Of a stretch of 64,000 nt of DNA, positions 51,601 to 60,600 are shown in pieces. Under the pieces are notes generated by a model. It was not told where the DNA came from. It saw nothing but the letters and a program-made list of their open reading frames with translations, and made no database searches. The translations under genes were made by a program, and so were the position numbers. Positions within the stretch are counted from its first letter, which is position 1, and the number at the start of each line of letters is the position of its first letter. The DNA is from Trochalopteron elliotii (Eukaryota; Chordata; Aves; Passeriformes; Leiothrichidae). Location of the stretch: the NCBI GenBank assembly GCA_024734555.1, contig JANPWX010000033.1, positions 5,625,021 through 5,689,020 of the forward strand, read 5' to 3'.

Positions 51601-54600
51601 AGCACTGCACCAGGTGCAGTTCTGGGAGCTGCCAGCACCCTCTGGCCTCCCATCCCACACCACCCCAAGGAACTGGGACCAATCCATGTATAGTCATGTC
51701 GAGAGACAGGGAATTACAGGATCCATCTGTCTGCAGCAAAGCCAATTCCCTCGGGAGTATATAAAATTAACTATTTTTTTTTTTTGGATGTTGCTTTCTC
51801 TTTTTTTACTCCACTCACAACTTGCAGATTTGTCTTTGTGTGGGACAAGGAGAGGACAAGGACAGGGAGAGAGGAGATATTAATCTGCACAGGGATCAGT
51901 CAGGAGAGAAAACTCCTGGGAGAGTGGTCTCCTGGCCCATCCTCCCTGCTCCAAAAAAGCTTTGCCACTGATGCTCCGAGGCCTGTGCACAGCGTTTTTC
52001 CCAAATTGGGAGTCAGGCTGTCTTTAGGGCTGTAAACCAGACAGTGCAAACAAAAATAGAGCTCGAAAAGAATGTGAGCATGGATGCCAAACCTCCCTCA
52101 TTTCCAAGAGTCTCGCTCCTCTCACATCAGCTTTCCTCCCCACTTCTAAAAAAGCATCCCCATGGAATGGAACACAAATCCCAGAAGGAGCTTTCAAGGT
52201 GACATCTCCAACTTCATTCATAATTCTGGGAAGTCTCGCTGTCCTGGGTGGAGAATCCTGGTTAAAACCTGAGGAAAATCCATGGCTGGGTGGATTTGGA
52301 AATGGAGCAGTTTGGGTGCCCAGGGGGAAGGAGCTTCATTGCCACCCTGAGCATCTTTAATCCACACCTGGCTGGTCTTTCCTTGCCTTCACATTTTTCT
52401 CTGTTAAATCCACTCTAGAGGTGCAAAGCTCTCTTCCCATTCCCAATTTTATCATTACAAAGTCACTAAAATTGGAAAAGTCTTCCAAGATCATCCAAAC
52501 ACCACCATGAAATGCCACATTCACTGATTTTTCCAACATTTCCAGGGATGGTGGCCCCACCACTGCCTTGGGAAACCCCTTCCAGTGTTTAACCACTGTC
52601 CCAGTGAGGAAATATTTCCTAAAATCCCACCTGACACATCAGGCTGGCACTGAGCACATTGCAATCCTTGTCTCAGGGAACAAAAAAATCTCAGGAAACA
52701 AAAGATGGAAGCAGGAACATCCTCAGCTGATGGAACCAGCAGCTCCACCCCTCCCGTGTCGGTCCAAACCACTCCTTGCTTCCCAAGGTGTCAAAGCTTT
52801 CCTGCCTCAACCTTTCACAATTCCCTCTCTGCTCTCCCTGCTTTTCCTGGAGATACTTGTGAGGATGGGAGCTGCTGCCACATGCAGGAGCTGCTGGAGG
52901 GACCTGGCTGGGGCACTGTGACACCTCTGGGGTCCCTGATCACAGCTGGGACCCAAGAGCTGTTCCCAGACCCGCTGAGGGGCTGCCTGTGGAATTTCCC
53001 TGTGGATTTGCTCCCCTGCTCAAAGCCACCCCATGGATTTGCTCCACTCCTGTCTTGGGTGGAAATGCAAGATGTGTTCTGTTGAAGTCAGTTGGGGAGG
53101 TGTTTTTTCTTTATCTCTTCCATGACCCATCCCTCAGAACTCTGGGGGGATATCCTCTGTTAATGGGCAGCTGTTAAAACCAGCTGGGGCAGTGTTCTTT
53201 ATCCCTTCCAGAAGCCATCCTCCCTCCAGGGGATCTCTGCTGTCCATGGGCCATCCAGGCTCACTGCATGGCTGATACAATTCCATCATCCCACCCAGGG
53301 GAAGGAGCCCAGCATTCCCACCTGGAGCAAACCTGAGATTCAGAACACCAGCACAGCCTGTTTGCACTGGATTCCCAGAGGAAGACCAGACACATCTCAC
53401 CACCATTGGACCCTTCTACAGGATCATCTCTGCTCCAACAGAACCACATCTGTCACTCCAGGAGGACTTAGTTGGACTGCTCCCAACACCCTGACCAACA
53501 GGGTGTCAGGTTATATTCTAACTCTGTCAGTGTTTCTAAGATTTTTGTTTGCTTGTTTTTTTTGTACTTCTACATTTGTATTCTTAATATTCCTAGTAAA
53601 GAACTGTTATTCCTCTTCCCATATCTTTGCCTGAAAGCCTCTTAATTTCCAAATTGTAATAATTCAGAGGGAGGGGGTTTACATTCTCCATTCCAAGGGA
53701 AGCTCTGGCTTTTCCCTGGCAGACATCTGTCTTTCTAAACTGAGACAGCTCCCAAACCCAGCCCCAGATGAAAAGCATGGATCTGGCCGACAGCAGAACT
53801 CAAGAAAACCCCTCTCTGTGCCTGTGGAAGCCTCGTCACCCCCGTGTCCCTCTGCGCAGAGCGGCCACACAGCACCAACCCTGCCCAGAGCACATCAGAG
53901 CCACTGTCCCAGCACGAGGGCCTGGCTGGGATTTACACACACATTCCTGAGGGAATGCAGCTGCCAGGAGCACTCTGCTCTCCTTCTGGGTGCTGGATCC
54001 CGCTGGGTTTATTTCACCTGCCAGCTGAAACTCAAACAACCCGGCTGCAGCCGCCAGCTGCCGGCCCTGTGCCACCCCAGGGGTTGAGTGGGATCTGGGG
54101 ATGGATCCAGATGGGAAAAAAAACACATCTGGGGGGGTCCTGCACGCTGTGGGGCTGAGCACATCCCCAGCTTGCAGGCAGCACTGTGACCTGCCTGGGA
54201 TTTACATCCCAATCCCTCAGCAGAGAGAACAACTGATGGCAAAACCACTGCAGGCAGTGGGAAACATGCCTGCAGTTCCACAGGGAATTTTGGGATATTC
54301 CCATGGCCAGTGAGGACATCCAGAGGAATCCAGACCCCACTGCTCTGGCTCTGTCCAGGGTGTCAGCACTGGAGGGGGTTATGACCTCAGTCCTGCCCTG
54401 CTGAGGTGCTGCTCCTGCCTGCTCCAAGGAAGGGAAGGATCTCTGGGATCTCTTTCCCTTATATAGTAAAAAAAAATATACCCAGAGAAGGAGAACAGAG
54501 CAGGGGAGGAGCCCTTAAATTGGAGAAAAGGGGGAGAGAGGAGGCTGAATGTGGTTTATCCATGAGAATGATCCAACACCGAGCCAGGACACCTGGATTT

Positions 54601-57600
54601 TCCCTGCCACCAGTTCCTGCTATCCTGCCTCTGACCCCTGATGCCCTCTGAGGTGGGAATGACACCTTCCAGGTGGAAATCTCCACGTGGGAACTGCTGC
54701 TGGCTCTGATCAGGGAGGGGATCCCCAACCTGGTGCTGACCTGACAGAAAGAGGGCCTGGATGTGCAATAAAATCATCTTGGGGCACAAAAGATGGAAAA
54801 CATCCCTTTCTTCCCAAAGTTCCCCAGGAAAAGCCCCTCCCTGAGATGGAGACAGAATTCAGGTTATCCACAAGTCGTGGAAAAAGCCAAATTTCCATCA
54901 CTGATGTGTTCTTCACTTGGGGAGAGTTGTCCTCTCACTGCTGGGACCTTGGAGAAGGAGCAAGGAAGGGAGAGCTTGGAATAGCACAGCCCAAACAAAA
55001 AACCCAAAGCACTCCTGAGGTCAGGATGAGTCTCACACCATTTATACAACAACCACAAACACCCTGGGCTGAATTTTCACATCCCAGGCTGGGCTGGGGG
55101 GATCAGATTTCCTCAAATCCTGCCAGTGTGTGAGTCCTTAAAATTGGATCCTGCAAAAAATCTGGAAGAGAGAGCAAGTTTTGCCAGCTGAAAGCGCGAA
55201 TCTCAGCTCAGGGTAATATTTTATTGACTCACAACTCAAAAGGAATTTCAGCAATTTGCTTCAAACAACTGCTGAAAAATTCTGCTCTGCTTTCTGAGTG
55301 AGCGTTGAGCTTTCCATGCCAAACCAATTTTTCAAGCCAAAATTGGCAAAGGCTAAAAACAGGACGTCACTGCTGAAGCGAGTGCTACCTTCAATCACAC
55401 AGAATGACTTTTTTACTCCAGAATAATGAAATGTTCTACTCAAAACCAACACTCCTCTCGCTCTGACAAGCCACGGACCACTGGGTGCCCCTCAAGGTCA
55501 GCTCCAAGCTGCTCCAAAGGCAGCTGCTCCCAACGAAACACATGCCATGGATGAGGGATCAGAAAAGCAATTAAAAGCTCTTTGAACAGCAATAGCTCGG
55601 AACAAATACTAATTTGTACTTCTCTGCTGAGGAGAGAATATAAAGTAACGTTTCTAGTGCCATTTGATGTAAATGGAGCCTTTTATGTGGGATCATTACA
55701 AGTATCAACAGCTCCTTCAGCAAATTCTTCTGGGAAGATGAGCCGAGGGCTGGTGGATCGTTTCCCTCTGCAGGGATAACACCAGCACCTCTCCTGGGGA
55801 AATGAAGGGCTCTGTCCTTCTCCTGGATAACCAGGGAGCTGGGAATTGAGGCAGGATGAAGGAGCAGCAGTTATTTCCTCAGAGCACTCAGTGACAACAA
55901 TTCTGGGGCAAAAAGGAATCATTTTTTCCTGGAATAGGATCCCCTGTGCCAGGTATCCCAGCCCAGCATCCCAAAGGTGATGCCTTTGGAGTGCCCTGTC
56001 CCCTGCTCAGTGCTGCAGTGCCGTGGCACATTCTCAGCTCCTCTGGAGAGTTGTCAGCTGCAATGAAATGCAGAACAAAAAACTCATCCAATGTTCTGAA
56101 ACCGCCCGGAAGATTAATGCAAGGATCGCCTCCCTCTTTGTACTTGGCTCTCCTCAGCCCTGGGAGTGCTCCTTGTGCTGGGGATGGATGGATTAATAAA
56201 TGAATAAACCAAAAAATCAATAAATCAGCAAACTGATAAATTAATAAATCAATTAATTTATTAATTTATTATTTTATTAATTTATTAATTAATAAATGTA
56301 TAAACAAACACAGCACAGGAGGGAAAAAAAAATACCAGGGAGTCCACAGCAAGCAGTGAAGCTTTGAAATCCAAGCTGTGCTGCTGTTAATGAACAGCAC
56401 CCTGGAAGCTCTGAGTTCCCAGCCATGTCCCAGGTGGAGCTGGCTGTAAACCCTGTGGATGTGCTGGGCAGGATCTGACTGCTCCCAACACCTGGAATGC
56501 CAAGGAAGCACCTCCCATCAGCAGCTGTCTGGATGTCCTGCCCCACTCAGACTGTGCTGCCCCGAGGAAAGCTCTGGAAAGCCCTTCTGGCACCTCCTCA
56601 CCTTCCCCAGGAGCTGTCCCCAGCAGGCACAGGACAGGATCCCCTCGAGGGAATGACAGGGTTTGGAACAATGGTTTGGAAAACGTGTTAGGAAGAGATT
56701 CTCCCCTGTGAGGGTGGGGAGGCCCTGGCACAGATTCCCAGAGAAGCTGTGGCTGCCCCTGGATCCCTGGAAGTGTCCCAGGCCAGACTGGACGGGGCTT
56801 GAGCAGCCTGGGATAGTGGAAGGTGTCCCTGCCTGTGGCTGGGGGACAATGAGATGATGATGTTTCAAATCCCTTCCAACCCAAACCATTCCATGATTCC
56901 CAAGCTCTGTGCACTAAAGGGAGTGGTGCCATTTAGCCAAGAGCAGCCACTGGTGGGAGTTTCACCAGAATTCCCATAAAAACACAGACTGAAGTCCTGA
57001 GGGGTGTTGGATATGGATGGGACTCTCTGCCTGGAGGCTGGGGCAGCACAACCTCAGCTCCTCCCCATCCCTGCTCCCTGTGGCAGGGACAGCATCCAAG
57101 GAATGGGATGAAGTTGTCTCACAGGAGGTTTAGGTTGGATTTTAGGGAAAGGTTCTTCCCCTCAGAGGGTGCCCAGGCTCCCCAGGGAAGGGGCACTGCC
57201 CTGAGGCTGCCACAGCAGTGGTGTTTGGACACCAGTCCCAGGGATGCCCAGGGTGGGGTTTTGGGGTGTCTGTGCAGGGCTGGATGATCCCTGTGGGTCT
57301 CTCCTAACTCGGGATGTTCTGTAATTCCAAAGACAAAGAAGTCCCCGGAGGCCGGTGGGTTTTGCCTCTAGCCTGGCACTTCCCACCCACCATTCCCTCA
57401 TCCACAGGAGCCGGACAATGATGCTCCACTGCCTCAAGAGGGCTCCGTGAGACTTCTCTGCAGAGCTCTGCCTCGTCCCAGGATGAGAGCAGCGCTATCA
57501 GCAGGGCCAGCCCTGCCCCATCTCCCTCCCCACGCCTTCAGAACCCCTCACTCTTCCCACACACAAACAGCCGATGTTTTTGCCCTGATCAGCTCGAGTG

Positions 57601-60600
57601 AAAATCCATTTTCTGTGTCCATCTGTCTGCAAAGCCACCGGTGACTATGGAGAAGTAGAAAAAAAAAACACCAAACCAAACCAAAACAAGAAGCCATGAA
57701 TAAATTTTATAAAAGGGATTGGGCATTTCCCTATGGAGATGGGCTCCCCTGGGGCTGCTGCTCTGGTTTGTTTGCAGTTTGATACAACCAGACAATGGCC
57801 TAAAAAAAGTGCTCAAAATCAAGAGCAGAGAAGCTGCTGAAGTTGTTTCACTCTGAAAAAATGGTGGGAAGTGTTGGTGGGACAGGTTTTCTAGAAAAGT
57901 TGTGGATGTCCCATCCCTGGAAGTGTCCAAGGCCAGGCTGGAGCAGCCTGGGATAGTGGAAGGTGTCCCTGCCCATGGCGAAGTGTTAGGACTGGATGAA
58001 TTTTAAAATTCCAGACCATTCCAGGATTCTGTGGTTGTGTTCTGCAGGGATTCGGGGCCGAGCAGAGCCTTTCCCATGCTGCCACCAGGCTTCCCTGGAT
58101 TCCCTAAAAACTGCTCTTGAAATAACATGGAACAGCTGGGTGGGAGCAAGGAAAACAGAGGAGAGACACAGAGCAGCTCCTAAATCCTTTTAACCTGGGG
58201 AATGGCCTCTGGGTTTGGGAGGATGGAGAAGACAACAATGGCAATACTCACAGCTGGTGACAGCCTGGAGAGGCTCAGAACTTCCCACCTGGAATACTCT
58301 GGGCAGCATCCAGAAAACTGTGATCCCACTGTTTTTCCTGTCAGGCTCATGACCCCAAACTGAGCCATTCTCCCTCCCCTCCACCCCAACACCTCGCTGG
58401 GGGCTCTGGGACACTTTGCCCAGACATCTCCTCCTGCTCTCCACATGAACCAGTCTCACAGCCTGAGCCTCACAGCCAATTCTCACACCAGGGGGGCTCC
58501 CAAATCACCCCACTCTGCCCACAAATCCTTGTGCCCAATCTGGGAGAGCCCAGAGCTATTTCCTATTGGATTTGGATGGTGCCTCAGCCCCTGGGACAGT
58601 GCTGGGATGAGAGAGTTTGGGTGAGGTGTCACCAAGTTGGGTTCTGACACTCCACACCTCATTATCCCAGCGCCCCAGGCACGTGGAAGAACTTTTCCAG
58701 GTTTTCACTTCCAAATTCCTCCCTTTTTATTGGGCAGTGCCTGCAAGCTGAGCTGGCAGGAATCTGACGCTCGGCAGCCAAAAAAGCTTTGGAATCTTTA
58801 TTGCCATTGGCTTTGAGATGCCCTAAAGCCAAGCTTTTACAAGGTAGAAGGCAATAAAAGGCAGCCAGCTCCAGCTCTTCTTTGTTAGCAGCAAGGCTGT
58901 AATTATCCCGATTCCCCTTTACGGGACTGATTGGGGACACACTCCGTGTGATCCCTGGATTTTCTCCCTGCTGCCTGCCTCAGGTTTTCCCCCGGCTCCC
59001 ATCACGGCAAAACCCGAGGGCTGACAAAGCTGTATCCGCCTGACAAAAGAGTATCCATGCAGAAATGAGGGATGAATGGCCTATTCAGAAGCCACTGCCA
59101 AGGTGTTTTTTTTTCCCAATTTTAGAACTTCTTGTGGAACAGCGAAGCAGGATTCGACAGGGAGCTGACAGGGACAGCTCAATCCTTGCTGGATTTGGAG
59201 ACTTTGCTGTAATTCTGATTTGTCGTTGCACGGCTGAGGTTGTTTTAGCTGAGTCCTGGTTTTTTTTTTTTTTTTGGAAAGAAAATAAGTCTCGGCCTAA
59301 AATAGGGGGTGTTAAAGCACAGGAGTGGAGAGAAAATGAAATAGCAGCACTCCAGAGGGCTGTTTGTCATGGTCCTGAGCAGTGCTTAATCCTGGGAAAT
59401 GATGGAGAAGGAGCTGCAGAGCCTTTTGTCCTGACTTTGGGTGGATTGCTCTGCCTTTGCTCCTCATTCCCAAAAGGACACACCACGCAAGAGAGGAGGA
59501 GAAGCTTTAAAAATAACCCTGACCTGGTCATGACCCTGCAGGGAAGGTTTTGGAGGAGCACTGGATGCCTTTGATCCCAGAAATAAAAGATCCTGGCCTC
59601 GTTGGGATGCATTTCCTGCACCTGACACAGAGGTGACACGAGAAAACAGCGGAAAATCCCCAAGTTTTCCACGAAAGAGAAGCCCAGGAGAGCAGAACTT
59701 TGCCAGGGTGACCAAGTGGAGATGCTCAGCTCATGGCTCAGCTCCTCTCCCATGGCACATCCCCTCCAGTCCTCAGCTCCAGCACCGCTCCCTGCAATCC
59801 CAACACTGGGAAGAACAGCACCATTCCCTCTTCCCTCCCTTCAAACACTTCAATAAAATCCTACTTGCACCCTGTGAGAGCAAATTAAAGGATTTGGAGC
59901 CTTCAGGGACAACCTAATTTCTTTTTCTTTGTTGCTTTTAGTATCGCCTGATAGTTTAAGTCTTATTTGAAGATCCAGATCAAAGAAGAAATTTCTGCCT
60001 GGGTTATCTCCAGCACAACCGTCAGACCAAAGGTATTTCCACCACAGAAATTCCTTTTTGTATCAATAATTCCCAGCCAACGAGCAGCCAGGCTCTGAGC
60101 AGACACATCCAACACACACATTTCAGCTCTGCACACCCCACCAGCCCTTCCAGGTGTCCCAAACCCCAAAGGCTTCTCCTGCTCCTCACGGGATCATCTT
60201 CAGCCCCATTTCCAACAACAAAAATCCTCCTTCTTCCTGACATCCCCTTATACCTGTCTTTATATCTTTTTAAGTTTTAAACCTGCTTTGCTTTTCTCCT
60301 AATTCTATCTCACAGCAGAAAAAGAGCAAATAATTCTAGCAGACACTCAAACCACTACACGTAATTCAGGAAAGAGAAATTGGCAAACTTGAAACCACTG
60401 CAGCCACCCCAAGCTGTGGGCCTGATACTTCTGGGTCTGAGAGATTTTAGCCTGCTAACAGCTGCTAACTTTTTCCAAGGAAAAATTTCTCAAGGAAGTT
60501 TCTTCTCAAAACAATCTTGGCAAACAACTCTCCTTTCTCTAAACAATCTTTCTCCAGGTGGTGTTTTGCTGTTTCTCTGGTTTAACCAATGGGGTTAGAG

